Source: Pinus tabuliformis (lineage: Eukaryota > Streptophyta > Pinopsida > Pinales > Pinaceae). Taken from it: DNA of 64,000 bases. The position numbers were made by a program, and so were the translations under genes. The notes under the pieces were generated by a model that was given only the letters and a program-made list of their open reading frames with translations, was not told where the DNA came from and made no database searches. The DNA is taken from positions 450,554,014 to 450,618,013 of the forward strand of contig CM062810.1 in the NCBI GenBank assembly GCA_031772625.1, in the 5' to 3' direction. Shown piece by piece: positions 1-12,243 of the stretch (the first letter of the stretch is position 1; each line of letters opens with the position of its first letter).

Positions 1-84
1 AGGAGGGAGATAATGAGGGAGAAGGAGAGAGGGAGGGATATAGTAACATAGTTGGAGGGAGAGAGAGAGGGAGAGGATTGGAGT

Positions 85-127
<43 letters not shown>

Positions 128-430
128 GAGGGCAAAGAGAGAGAAAGAGAAAGGGATATAGAGGAAGGAGGAGAGTGATAGGGAAGAGAGAGAGAGAGAG
201 ATAGAGAGAAAGTGATGGGGGAAGAGAGAGGGAGGTAGGAGAGAAAGGGAGAGAGAGGAAGGATGAGAGAGAGGACTTGAGAAAGAGGAGGAGAGAGGGA
301 GGGATAGAGGGAGGGATAGAGAGATGGAATTGGATGGGGAGAGAGGGAAGGAAGAAGAAATACATAGAGAGTGAGAAGTTAAGAGATAGAGGGAGTGACA
401 AGGGAGATATGGAGAGATATTTGATTACTC
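1..430. repeat. GA-rich microsatellite / purine tract
   Basis: About 430 bases almost purely of A and G on the plus strand, built of GA, GGA and GGGA runs. An uninterrupted (GA)n stretch lies near 91-121. No coding signal. It ends where ordinary AT-rich sequence starts near 430. Confidence 0.9.
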
Positions 431-1699
431 TCAGCGCTTGATAGATCCAGAGTTAAGATGGATCTAGGTTGGTCTATAATCAGGTTTGTTAGGGTCCTAT
501 AATAATAGGATTCATAATTTTGAATTGACTATGTTAAGTCTTGTAATATTGTACATACCTTTGGTTTTCTGCAAATGTTTTCCATATTAAAAAATTAAAA
601 AATGTAAATAGGGTATGTCCTAAAAGAAATATCAAAGGACAAAAAGAATAATAAAAGTGAAAAAATATGAACCCCAAACAAAAAACAGATCATGAAAGTG
701 TGCAAGTCCAAATGCCACTACTTTTTACTTTTATGTACAAAATAATGGTTGTGTGAAGCTTTTCATAAATGCCACAACCCATGATAGTCAAATTGTTTAA
801 TCTTGACTACTTCATGCTTTAAATTTCATGTTTATAGTTAGAGAATAAAGATCTGGCCAAACTATTTAATCTTGGCAGATCAGTAGTTAGGTAGAGAAAT
901 AAAATGTGCTCATAAGCTTAATCTGAGCCATTGGAAAGATATAAGGTTAGAATTAGGTAGTTTATTTTTCAAAGGAAAAGGAAAGAAAGGGTCTGTTAGT
1001 TTAAATGCACCCAATAAAGTGAAGAAAAAATGTTAGGGTAAGTAAGAGGGTAAGTAGAAGAAAGGTTGCAGAAGTACAAAGCTAGTTGAAGCATAAGCAC
1101 TTCATCATGCTTAACTATATGTTTCAGTGTGCAGGAATTCACCTTCTCGTATAAGCCAAAACCATCACTATTCATTTAACTAATTCCGCACCAAATTTAA
1201 AAAGTTACTCGTTAAAACCCTGAAAACCCTCGTTTTCACTCCTTTTGCCTGTGTACACAGTAAAACCTGCATAACCCTACCGGTGCCACCTTGAACCTTT
1301 GCAACACAATTTGACCTCTGATTACCTTCAAACATTGCCATGACTCCTTCCACATACATCCATGTTCAATAAAGCCATCAAATGTCTTCTCTGCCAAACC
1401 TGTGTTTTATTAATAATTGTTATATTTTGCAGGTAATTAGTAGAAAACCAGAGCTTGGATAAACATGTTTGATACTAGTCAAAAAAATTGCTTACTCCAA
1501 GACTCGAAAGGAAATCTATTCAAAAGCCTATATTAAGAAGAAGAAGACAATTATACACATAACAGAGAAGAAATCATTTACAGAAAGAAATATAGTTAAA
1601 AGACTGAACAGAGGAACCAGACAGAGCATACAATGGAAAGACAAACAGATCAAACATACAGAAAGATGATCAATATCCATTACCAGATGTTGATACATA
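431..1699. other. Non-coding AT-rich stretch, no gene seen
   Basis: No recognisable gene or repeat boundary. One 66-codon lysine-rich open frame (1469-1669, plus) has no recognisable motif and is treated as chance. The last part may be a diverged continuation of the LTR fragment that follows. Confidence 0.5.
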
Positions 1700-2790
1700 T
1701 GAAAAACTAAATAATTTATTGTTGAAATATACAGTAAAAAGTTAAAATGTGCAGTAAAAGTAAAAACATAGTAAAGGATATTGACAGGTCATCAAGGTTA
1801 AAGTGTATCAGATTAAAGAGTATCAGGTGAAATGTCATAAGTAAATATGACATCCGGAGTGAAGACCAAACAACCAAGCAGCTTAAAGGGAAAAGGATCA
1901 GACAGCAAGCAGCAGTTCAAAAGATGTCTCTATCTTCTTGCATGAAAATATTTTCCTTTTCCTAGATTAGTTCTCAATACAGTTTGAGATATTTTGTAAA
2001 TTCATTTTGTATAAATACTTCGAAATTCGAAGTATCTGGGGTGGATTACATTACATTTGTAGACTTATTTTGATCTTGAACCTAAGGGTGATTTTACCAA
2101 TTTCAAGTCAACAGACAGGAGCAAGTAATAAAAGCATTGAACTGCAGGATTCATGAGATGAGTTATTTGCAGTGAAGTATATTCTTTATGTTATTTTGTT
2201 ACCTTCTTATGTTTTCATAAACTTAATTGTAATTCCAAATTTGAATGTATTAACTAGAAATATCACTCAGAATTTGTTTAAGTACACTCTGTTTTGCATA
2301 TTTAGTCATTTATATGTTTTCATCTAATACCCGGATTTGAGAACCCTTAATTTCTCTCCCATCCCGGTGGACCTCTTTCATTCCTTCCATAATCCAGCCT
2401 AGGGAATCCTTAATTGCTCCCTGGATCCGATTAGAAGCCACTTCACCATCCAGCCTTTGAGATCTAGAAAAACTCACCTATCTTTCCCTATAGACATTGT
2501 CTTTTAAAGCTTGATCCAATCCAGTTTGTCTCATGTTGACTCCATAGCCCAATGGTAAAAACAAACCTCTGTTCATCTAAGTAAATGATCCCACCACCCA
2601 AATTCAAACAAAAATCCAAGTGCAACCATACTAGCCTAAAATTTATTAACTAAAACAAAGCTAAAACATACAGAGAGAGCCCTCTCTGAGATTAGGAAGG
2701 CTAGGTCATGATCTCCAAAAGTGGTTTTCATGGTTACCTATATTATTTCTTTCTTTAATAACTTTCAAAGGAAATTTTGGAGTGATAACA
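1700..2790 (+). mobile_element. Tat-like LTR fragment, family B, plus orientation
   Basis: The reverse complement of 59125-60060 aligns along this stretch. The best matches are the TATA region (1930-2110), the block around the CCATAGCCCAATGG motif (2536-2555), the GAGAGCCCTCTC block near 2673, and the terminal ...GTGATAACA ending at 2790, which mirrors TGTTATCAC at 59125. The shared terminal layout (GAGGGCTCTC block, GGTTACC block, LTR end) also occurs at the ends of the complete Tat-like LTR at 10731. The left boundary is approximate, and the long frame that accompanies the other copy is not recognisable upstream. No primer-binding site follows position 2790, so this is a 3' LTR, a solo LTR or a truncated one. 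Confidence 0.65.
2010..2035 (+). promoter_or_regulatory. LTR TATA box followed by perfect palindrome
   Basis: TATAAATA at 2010-2017 overlaps a perfect inverted repeat at 2015-2035 (arms ATACTTCGAA and TTCGAAGTAT around one A). The homologous LTR at 59950-59975 keeps both the TATA box and a shorter palindrome at the same place. The likely role is the core promoter and transcript start of the LTR; this is inferred. Confidence 0.55.
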
Positions 2791-3045
2791 AGGTCATCGT
2801 GGGAGATTGGACATAACTGTTTCTTGAAGACTCCAATATTGGTATGACTTGGTGGGTTGGAAAGAAGACTCTGAGGGCTACTACAGGACGAAAGTTTAGA
2901 TCTTGGATATTTGCAATTACAGATATACAATAGCTGCAATATCTAGCTCCTAAAAAGTAAGAAAAAGTTGTGTATTTTTTTTTAATTTTACATAAATATT
3001 GTTTGAAAAATTAGTTTGAAGTGATTCAAAGGGCATAGTGAAGCA
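2791..3045. other. Junction between LTR fragment and chromovirus, no gene
   Basis: Unassigned sequence. I looked for a chromovirus 5' LTR end or a tRNA-Met primer-binding site here and found neither, so the chromovirus that follows has lost its 5' LTR. Confidence 0.5.
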
Positions 3046-4055
3046 TTGATATCATTGTTTGATTTCAAAATGCCTCGAAGCAAGAAAATGGAAACGCCTA
3101 GTAAGCAACCAGAAACCTCTACTATTTCGCTCTCACAAAGAGTAACCAAAAATGAAATGGAAGCTAAGATGGATGGTTTGAAGAATAATTTAAAACCAGA
3201 CATGGAAGGTTTGAAGGATGGCATAGAAGCAAAAATCAAAGGCAACATGGAATATTTGAAGAATGATTTAAAAGAAAAGACGGAAGGTTTGAAGGAAGGT
3301 TTGACAAATTTGCTACAAGAAATACTTCCTAATGGCGAAAAGGTATTAGATGAAACTCATGATGAGAACAAAGAAATTTTAATCATTATTTCATAGACTC
3401 TAACATTGGATTGAAGACCCACCATATTCCAAAGATCGATATGAGGAATTTTGATGGCAAGGATTCGATAACATGGATACTACAGATGGAGGAATATTTT
3501 TATCTTCATAATGTGCAACACACACAAAAGGTACACATTGTAAATTTATATTTAGAACCCAATCAGTTTGTATGGTATCAATGAATTTTTTTCTCGTAAA
3601 CCACTTGTCACTTGGTCATTTTTTACATAGGAAATGATAGCACATTATGAGGATACAAAGAGAAACACCTTCTTTAGCCAATTGATAAATCTCAAACAAA
3701 AGGGTTCAATGGCGGAGCACATTGAGGACTTCCAAAAATTGAATATAAGGGTAAATGATAATCCATAGGAGCATAATATCGATGTATTAGGGACTTTAAA
3801 GGATAACATCCAACATGAGGTTCTCCTTTGGGAACCTGATTCATTGGAGAAGGCATTCAGATTGGCAAGAAAAATTGAAAGCAAAATTATGGCAACAAGG
3901 AAGCATACCACTCACAACTATAAAGATGGAAGTATTGCTACCCCTAGCCTTCCACAACCTACAAGGTTGACAACACAACAATTGGAAGAAAAAATATCAA
4001 AATGGCTTTGTTATAGTTGTGATAGCAAATACACTAAAGGTCATAAGTGTGCTTA
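3046..4055 (+). pseudogene. gag: Chromovirus gag, broken
   Basis: Capsid-type structural protein. The start region is lysine-rich with a repeated MEGLK-like heptad pattern (about residues 35-85), suggesting a coiled coil. The capsid part follows near 3440-3900 in more than one frame (for example LVNLK-type and KAFRLARKIESK segments), with stops near 3394, 3580 and 3767. The end carries a zinc-knuckle-like motif CYSCDSKYTKGHKC at about 4010-4053, a form common in plant chromovirus gag. It should package the element RNA in the cytoplasm, but the stops make this copy non-functional. The first ATG at 3046 or the one at 3070 (MPRSKK) could be the start; the second is the more gag-like. Confidence 0.75.
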
Positions 4056-7000
4056 GAAGAAATTATTTTACATAGATTATGAAGAGGAGGAAGAAAAGGA
4101 ACAAGAAACTTCAAAAGAAGAGGATATACACTAGGAACTAAACCTAGAGAAAGAAGAAATTAATCCTACCATATCTTGTAATGCATTGGTAGGAATTACC
4201 ACTTCTCAAACTCTCAAGATAAAAGGCCATATAAAGAAGAAAAAGGTAATAGTGTTGATTGATTCGGGTAGTACCCATAATTTTATTCATTGTAAGATAG
4301 CCAAGTAATTGAATTGCTTCCTATACCCAGCACCAGAGTTTCAAGTGATGGTTGCAAATGGAGGAACTATAAATTTCTCTGCAAAGTGCCATAATATCAA
4401 GCTAGCTATGGGGTAATATGTATTGAATTGTCCAATTCTCTCCATTCTAATGGGTGGTGCTGATATTGTACTAGGAGTCCAATGGTTACAATATTTGGGT
4501 ACGATAGCATTTAATTTTCAAAATCTTTTCTTGAATTTTTTTTTAGAAGGAAAGGAAGTTGAATTAAGGGGTATCACAAGGAAACCAGGAAATATAATTA
4601 GCTCTAATAGCATGACAAATCTTCTAAAGAAATAACAATGGGGCATAATTGCACAATTATGTTCACTGGAGGTTCAAACATTGAAATCATCTATTTCTCA
4701 AGATCTCCAAAAAAACATGGAAAATCATCCCAAGGTATTTGAGACTCCTAAAGATCTCCCACCTATTTTTGATCATGATCATGCTATTCATTTGATTCTA
4801 AGAAGTTTTCCTCCAAACATCAGGCCTTATAGATATCCCTATGCCCAAAAAAGTGAAATTGAACGTATGGTTGCAGAAATGCTAGAGGCCAGTATAATTC
4901 AACCTAGTCAAAGTTATTTTTCGGCTCTAGCAGTATTGGTGCACAAGAAGGATGGATCATGGTGTGTGTTTGGATTATAGGGAGCTAAATAAGATCACTA
5001 TTAAAGATAAACTTCCCATTCATGTCATTAATGAATATTGGATGAATTACATGGAGCAATTTACTTCACCAAGTTGGATCTTTTTTCAGGATATCATCAA
5101 ATTAGAATGAAGACTAAAGACATTCTTAAAACAACATTTAGAACTCATGAGGGTCATTATGAATTTTTGGTCATGCCTTTTGGCGTTACCAATTCACCTT
5201 ATAGATTTCAAGGCTTGACGAATTCCATTTTCAAACCCTTCCTTAGAAAATTTTTGTTAGTATTTTTTGATGATATACTAATCTACAACAAGTCTTGGAA
5301 GTATCATGTTCAACATGTTGACAAGGTGCTTAAACTATTGGAGGAGAAACAATTATATGAAAAAACCTCCAAATGTTCCTTTGGAGTACAAGAGGTGGAA
5401 TATCTGGGTCATATTGTATCTCATGAGGGTGTTAAGGTAGACCCTAACAAAATTAAATCCATTAAGGAATGAAAAATCCCCACAACTATAAATCATCTGC
5501 GAGGATTTCTTGGGCTGACAGGGTATTATTGCAAGTTTGTTAAGAATTATGGGAGAATAGCAGCACCTCTAACAACATTACTGAATAAAGATGCATTTTC
5601 TTGGACTCCAGAAGCAACTAAGGCCTTTGAATATCTTAAAGAGGAAATGTCCAAGCACCGGTCTTAGCTACGTCAGACTTCACAAAAACCTTTATTGTGG
5701 ATTGTGATGCCTCCAGAAATGGAATTGGTGTTGTTTTGATTCAAGAAGGAAAATTCATTGCTTTTGAAAGTCCTCCAATCAAAGGAAAGTATTTACAAAA
5801 ACCTATTTATGAGAAGGAAATGTTGGAAATACTGCATGCAGTAAAGCAATGATGAACTTATCAAGTGGAAATACACTTCAAGGTAAAAACAGATCATGAT
5901 AGCCTTAAATACTTTTTGGAAAATATATTATCTTCAGAAGAGAAGCAAAAATGGGTCACAAAAATGTTGGGTCATGACTTTGAAATCATCTACAAAAAAA
6001 GGAAGCAAAATGTTGTTGTAGACGCACTCTCAAGAAAGGATGAGGATGTGGAAGCATTTCTTTGTGACATTTATATTATCCAACCAAATTGGATAATCGA
6101 AGTAAGGGATGAATGGAATAATGACGAAGAAGTGTGGACACTCATTCAAAAGTTGTAGCAAGATCCCAGTACATATAATACATTTAGCTGGAAAAATGAT
6201 TCGTTATGGTATAAAGATCGCTTATATCTTTGTAAAAAATCCCAACTCAAACAAAATATTCTTTTGAAATTGCACACCTCTCCCTTAGGATGGCACTCAG
6301 GATTTTTAAAAACTTACCATGGGGTCAAGAAGCAATTTTTTGGGATGACCTTAAATCTGATATTCAAACTTTTGTGGCAGAATGTTTGGTTTTCCAACAA
6401 AATAAAGGTGAGACAATTAAGAGCCCGGGTATGTTACAACCTTTATCCATTCCAAGTCAACATTGGAAGAAGGTTTCAATGGATTTTATCACAGGTTTAC
6501 CTAGGTCTGAAGGAAAGAGTGTCATCATGGTGGTAGTTGATATACTTACCAAGTATGCACACTTTTGTGCATTATCTCATCCATTTAAAGCCAGTATAGT
6601 TGCTACTGCATTTTTGGAAACAATTCAAAAGCTACATGGAAACCCAAAGATTGCTAGAAGCTACAAAGATCCCATTTTCACTGGAAATTTTTGGAGGTAA
6701 TTATTTTCTTACCTGGGTGCTCAATTAGATCATAGCTCATCTTATCATCCTCAATCTGATGGGAAAATTGAGATAGTAAAGAAATGTTTGGAAGGATATA
6801 TTTGTTTCTTTGTATCTAATAAGAAAACGCAATGGGTCAATTGGTTACCTTTGGATGAATTGTGGTATAACACTTCCTTCCATACTGCAGCAAAAATGAC
6901 CCCTTTTATGGTACTTTATGGATATCATCAACCATCCATCACATCATCTTTAAGAGAAAATTCTAAAGTTTGAGTAGTGGAAGATCACATCGAGCATCAA

Positions 7001-7545
7001 CAAGAAGTTCTCCAACTCTTAAAGTATAACCTCAATTTGGCACAGAATTGAATGAAACAACAGGCAGATCAGCATTGCAGCTAAAGAAATTTTGATGCAG
7101 GCAGCTGGGTATTTTTACAGCTACAACCATACAAACAAATGTCCCTCAAGCAAGCTAAGAAGGATAGTAAATTATCACCAAATAGCTATGGTCATTACAA
7201 AGTGTTGCAAAATATTGGTACTATGGCATACAAATTGGAGCTTCCTGCAACTTCCTAAGTGCACCCAGTTTTCCATGTTTCATGCTTAAAGAAGGTTATA
7301 GGTGACAAGCTCCCAGTTCAAACAATATTGCCAGAACTTGAGGAGGAAAGAAAAAGCATATTGGAACCTAAAGAATTCATGGAAACAAGAACTCGACAGC
7401 AACGAAATCGATAAATTTCAGAGTATCTCATCAAGTGGAAGAACTTACCCGCTGAAGATTCCACATGGGAGGATGAAATTTTAGACAGAAGCATCCATAA
7501 CTACTCAAACATTGAGGGCAACACTTTTTTGAATGAGAGGGGCAT
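4056..7545 (+). pseudogene. pol: Chromovirus pol (PR-RT-RH-IN-chromodomain), broken
   Basis: Protease motif VLIDSGSTHNFI is intact near 4252-4290. RT spans about 4680-5480 with [17 protein letters not shown] and an intact FFDD catalytic box near 5266. RNase H follows (VDCDAS near 5700; TDHDSL near 5890). Integrase spans about 6260-6970: the first catalytic Asp (SMDFITGLP) and the Glu are kept, but the usual SDRD box reads SYKD, so the second Asp is lost. The C-terminus (7410-7490) reads YLIKWKNLPAEDSTWED, a typical chromodomain signature that in this family guides integration to particular chromatin. At least ten in-frame stops plus frameshifts (near 4980, 5665, 6290, 7260) make this a pseudogene. 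Lineage is Ty3 chromovirus; the exact clade (Tekay or Reina type) is not settled. Confidence 0.85.
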
Positions 7546-7865
7546 GTTAGGTACCTATAATACTAGTATAGCACCTTATTGTGATTGTTAGTGCATCCCC
7601 CATATTGTTGTTGTTGTGCCCATGTAGTCCCCTTATTATTATTATTGTGCCCCATAAAATCCCACTGTTGTTATTGGTGCACCCTTAGATTATCATTGTT
7701 ATGTCGGCTCTGATTATATTGTGAGCCCTTAGTTTCATATACATAGAAAGGAGGTTTTGTCATTTGAATCATCCAAGAATTGTTCATTTATGTAATGTAA
7801 AGGAGGTTTCCCCCTCAAAGAGGATAATTTTTAAGTCATTGATCTATCTATTTGTGAGCTAGTTG
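7546..7865 (+). mobile_element. Chromovirus 3' LTR, probably truncated
   Basis: Starts with TGTTAGGTACC right after the purine tract that ends the chromodomain frame. It is rich in TTGTTATT-type runs. No CA end is obvious before the next element at 7866, and no matching 5' LTR is present to define its length. Confidence 0.5.
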
Positions 7866-8881
7866 TGTTGAAAATAGCAACAAGAAATGTTAAAATTAGA
7901 ATCCAAAAATTTCAATTTAATTTGTCCTTGAATTAAATTGTGAATTAAAATTGTAATTCTTTTCTCATAGCAACTTGTAATTGTTAACTAAGTTAAGTTG
8001 ACTTAGTTAACTTAGGAATTTCAAGTTGGAATTCTTTTGGAAGTCATGTATATGTTCTCCCTAAGTTTTAGGGGTCCAGAATGAGTTTATTTATGAGTTG
8101 TAATTAGGTTACTCAGTTTACTCAACTATAGTCACTTAAATTAGTTCTAATTGTTTTTGGAACTAATAGAGGACTAATACTCAGTTGGTGCACTGGTGCA
8201 TCCACAAGTGTTACTCCATTTAACTGAAGATTCCCTCATCAGAAACCCATGCATGTCAGTTCAAAGAAAGACCCAGTTGAGACTAGAGTTGTAAATATCA
8301 TGCATGCAATCAGAGAAGGACCTAATTTTGGATTGCGCAGTTATGGATGAGGAATTTCCCTTTAAATATGGGCTAATTCTCTCAGGAATTATGCAAAGAA
8401 TTAGAAGCTTGGAGGCTTGAAAATTTGGCTAAGTATTGGCCAAAGGAAGTCATTAGGCAGAGGATAGGAAATACTTGTACAGGTTAAGCTCAAGGTTGAG
8501 CAGATCATATTGTATTCATCCAAATTCTTTGACCAAGGGCGTAAGGAATCAAGGGCGTGGAGAGCAGCGGAAGAGGCTAGAGATTGGCTTGAGATTGCTT
8601 GTGAGCAGGGAGATTGATCATACTAAGTGTTGGGATTATTCTTGTGAGAACAAGCATTGTATTATCATCTTGGATTTCTGAATAATGCAATATAGACAGT
8701 AGGGGTTTTGGGTGGAGGCTTTCCTTGGATACATATTGTGTTATGTGCCATTGATTATCTTACTCTAGATGATTACTGTTTTCATCGATCTATTGGCTCC
8801 CGCTAGTTGAAAGTATAAGTAGATTCTTGTCTTTTGCTTTAGTACATTGCATGAGCTTGTGAATCTATAGGATTTTGTACA
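7866..8881 (+). mobile_element. Array LTR 1
   Basis: Begins TGTTGAAAATAG and ends GTACA just before the primer site at 8882. A TATA-like TTTAAATATG lies at 8361-8370. Compared with LTR 2 it lacks a ~38-base segment that contains GTGTACTAT. Confidence 0.85.
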
Positions 8882-8927
8882 TGGTATCAGAGCTAGATTT
8901 GTAGGAAATTCTATATGGTATCAAAGC
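8882..8927 (+). promoter_or_regulatory. Duplicated primer-binding site, interior 1
   Basis: TGGTATCAGAGC at 8882-8893 is the standard tRNA-Met primer site. A second near-copy, TGGTATCAAAGC, follows 34 bases downstream at 8916-8927, preceded by a short copy of the LTR end (TTCTATA). The same pair occurs in interiors 2 and 3. Confidence 0.8.
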
Positions 8928-9864
8928 CAGATTTTTCTGGGCCGCGAGTTTGCAAAGAAAATTTGAAAAATTTTGTGCAAAATTTTCAGAAGCAAATAGC
9001 AGATATGGATTTCTTGTGAAAAAATACCCAAATTCAAAAAAAAAAATCGGCTAAATCAGAGTTCGGATGAGGGCAATATCGTTGATTTAAAATCAGCTCT
9101 TTTTCTAGAAAATTTCGTGACGACGAGACAGAAGAAACAAATTGGTGCACTAGCCAAGCACCTGTATGCACTTGAGGTGCAAGATGTATGCAAAGCCTTG
9201 AGGAGAAAGGAAAAGGTTAGAGACTTGTTGGTTGAGAGGGAGAGTAAATTACCTCTCAACATGTAACCCCAAAAGAAGCCTCAGAAGCAGCTTTAGGTTA
9301 TTGTGGAGCGGCCACAACTGGAGAAGCTGAAAGGAGAACGAGTGGAGGCATCCACTCATGTAGAGACCTACAATAGGGGGAAATTTCGAGCCAGGAGGGC
9401 AAAGGGATCACATGCAACCATACCTCCAAGTGTGAGGTGGGGCGATGTGAAGTGATAGTCCTAAGAGGGCTGAAATTGACAGGGTCCATTGAGAAATTTT
9501 ATCTCATGGATCGTACCTTGCTACGGGAGCCCAAAGTACATAGTAGCGGGAGGAATCAGTGGGATTGATGCAGTCGAAGATTAGAGTGATAGAGGCTAGA
9601 GCAGTCAGATACTGAAGAGTGTAGAGAAGGGTTGACAATAGTGCAGGAAGGCAGAGTCAACAGAAACGCAAAGTTTTCAGTCAATAGAGGCAATAACAGT
9701 TAGAGACTTTGATGACAGATACATCATACTAATTCAAGTTGGATGTTTTTTTGTTTGTTTCTGGAGTAGTTGTAGCAACAACGCTAGAGAGAAGCATTAC
9801 ATGCATAACATTCCAAAGGTTCAGGATTGGGATCAAGTTGAATTCCTTTCTTGTTGAGAGGGAG
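8928..9864 (+). mobile_element. Array interior 1 with short conserved frame
   Basis: Contains a degraded frame at about 9056-9265 (SSDEG ... LFLENFVTT ... LAKHLYALEVQDV ... ERESKLPLNM) that recurs in interiors 2 and 3. The frame then continues weakly to about 9455 (RWGDVK). I do not recognise the protein; it lacks gag, protease, integrase and RT motifs. The interior ends with the purine tract GAGAGGGAG at 9856-9864. Confidence 0.65.
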
Positions 9865-10730
9865 TGTTGAAAATAGAAACAAGAAATGTTAAAAATAGAA
9901 TTGAGAAATTCCAATTTAATTTGTCCTTGAATTAAATTTTGAATTAAAATTGTAATTATTTTCTCATAACAACTTGTAATAGTTAACTAAGTTAATTTGG
10001 CTTAGTTAACTTAGGAATTTCGAGTTGGAAGACTTTCGCAAGTCATGTATATGTTCTCCCTAAGTTTTAGGGGTCTAGAATGAGTTTATTTATGAGTTGT
10101 AATTACATAACTCAGTTTATTGATTTATATTCAGTTAAATTAGTTCTAACTATTTGTGGAACTAATAGAGGAATAATAGCCAGTTGGTGCACCGGTGCAT
10201 CCACAAGTGTTACTCCAGTTAACTAGATATTCCCTCATTAGAAACTCATCCATGTCAATTAAGAGAAAGACCCAGATGAGACTAGAGTGCAGGAACAGTG
10301 TACTATTTGTTGTATGATTTACTGAGTTGTAAATATCATGCATGCAATCAAAGAAGGACCTAATTTCGGATTGTGCAGTTATGGATGAGGAATTTCCCTG
10401 TAAATACAGGTTAATTCTCTCAGGAATTGTGCAAAGAATTAGAATCTTGGAGGCTTGAAAATTTGGCTAAGTATTGGCCAAAGGAAGTCATCATGCAGAG
10501 GATTGGAAATACTTGTGCGAGTTAAGCTCAAGGTTGAGCAGATCATATTGTATTCATCCAAATTCTTTGACCAAGGGCACAAGGAATCAGGGGCTTGGAG
10601 AGTAGCAGAAGAGGGTAGAGATTGGCTTGAGCTTGCTTGTGAGCAGGTAGATTGATCATATTGAGTACTGGGATTATTCTTATGAGAACAAGCATTGTAT
10701 TATCATCTTGGATTTCTGATTAATGCAATA
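9865..10730 (+). mobile_element. Array LTR 2, left part
   Basis: TGTTGAAAATAG start. It is interrupted after CAATA (10726-10730), where the Tat-like element is inserted, and continues at 26103. The TATA-like site of the other copies is changed here (GTAAATACAGG near 10400). Confidence 0.85.
10726..10730. repeat. Target site duplication, left (CAATA)
   Basis: CAATA here and at 26103-26107 flank the Tat-like element exactly. Removing one copy and the element restores the LTR 2 sequence seen in the sister LTRs. Five bases is the usual Ty3 duplication length. Confidence 0.9.
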
Positions 10731-12243
10731 TGTTAGCACCTAAATCTGCCTTAGGCTGAAGGAAGGCAAAATTCAGGGTAACCACAAACCACGCTCAGTC
10801 TGGTAGCTAACCCTACCAGAACAGGAGAGGGCTCTCTCCGAGTCACGCTCAGCGAATAAGTAAACGGAATGGCCTGAGATGACTAACAGTGAAATATTGA
10901 TCTTAGGCTAGTAAGTAAATATGGATACAAGAAGCAATTTTTTTATGAATGACTGAGTTTCTAGGATGGTATGGGACCAACGGACAGCAATGAGCAGAGA
11001 ATTTAATACAAAGGCATAGATTACTTCGTGAGGCAAGACAGGAGGAAAGTCTATCAATTTAGTTTGAAATAATGCGCAATAGAGGAATTGCTTAGGAGGG
11101 TGAAAAGGGCATAAGTACATGAATCCTTTTCAACAGAAGAAGAACACTGAACATGAAATTTTCCCACAGGCAGAGAAATAAAAATGAATTCTACCTTATC
11201 TAACGTAGAAAATTTCACTGGAAATGAATATGAAATGAACTGTGAAACATTACGAAATGCATATGAAACATAAGAGACACATTTTCTAAACTCACAACCA
11301 CATGAATCTCATGAAACAGAGCCGCTGCCTTTCATTAATCCTCTATCAAAATATACAATGAAGAACTGAGTTTCTCTCCCACAGTCTCCCAGAAATTACA
11401 AGCCAACCTTTTGCAAATGGTTTGCATGCAATAAATAGACTATGCCATGAGGAAATAGAATGACCAAGAGTTGGGGATTTTTTCGAATCATTACAAAGTG
11501 GAAGTGGAAATCCAACCATTAGTTACAGGTGCAGCGTTACAAAAATGACAAATGGCTTGGGTGACTGCTCGCCTTCATTTGCCACTTGGATAGGAGCCCA
11601 CTTTTAGTGAAAATACTTTTTAAACATTGCCTTAGTTGCCGAGAAAAATATAGTGTAAATGAGTGGGCCCACTTGGAGAAATTCGCGAATCGAAATTTCG
11701 CGAAGCGGGCGCGATTTTGGCCTTTTTCTCTATATGTGCCATGCCCAAATCTATACGCTCTGCGCCACTTTGGAGGTGATTTTGAGGTACCTGCTAGAGT
11801 CCAAATTGTGCCCAAGTGTGCTTTTTGGAAATCCTAGCCCGTATAATTTCTAACCCAAGTGGAATTTCTGAATTTGGTGCTCATTTGCCCCTCCAAATCT
11901 TCATTCTCCCAAGACTGCTTCCTGTGTGTCAAAATAGGGGCAGAGAGGTCATTTTTTGAGTGTTTTTGACCTCCTGGGGACTCAAATCATGCCCAAATTT
12001 CTTGTTCATGCACCAACAGGCATGATTTTTCATGCTGAATCCAAAAATGCAAGCCATTTGTGATTTGGAGCTCCCAATCCTAAGCACCATGCCACAGGGA
12101 GAAAAAACCTGTTTTGTGCCCAAAAATTTGTCATGTGACCAAAATTGCCCAAATTTTTTGAAATTTGGGCTGGAGGTTCTTTATGAAGTGCTATGCTGGG
12201 CCACAGAGGATTTAGCCAATATCTAAAGTGGATCGAGCTCCCT

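Larger units (their letters stand above)
3046..7865 (+). mobile_element. Decayed Ty3 chromovirus retrotransposon, 5' LTR missing
   Basis: Plus-strand gag, protease, RT, RNase H, integrase and a terminal chromodomain-like segment occur in the order typical of plant chromoviruses. The coding region ends at a purine-rich tract (GAGAGGGGCA) followed at once by TGTTAGGTACC, the likely start of the 3' LTR at 7546. Many in-frame stops and several frameshifts mark an old, dead copy. The next element (TGTTGAAAATAG at 7866) truncates or abuts the 3' LTR. Confidence 0.85.

Noticed and set aside
1469-1669. 66-codon lysine-rich plus frame
   Set aside because: Low-complexity composition in AT-rich DNA, no motif and no context.
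7861-7865. Perfect target duplication of the LTR array
   Set aside because: AGTTG and TGTTG agree at only 4 of 5 bases and part overlaps the LTR-like start TGTTG, so it is not claimed as certain.
8882-8893. tRNA-Met-like sequence
   Set aside because: Only the 12-base primer complement is present; no cloverleaf follows, so it is a primer-binding site, not a tRNA gene.
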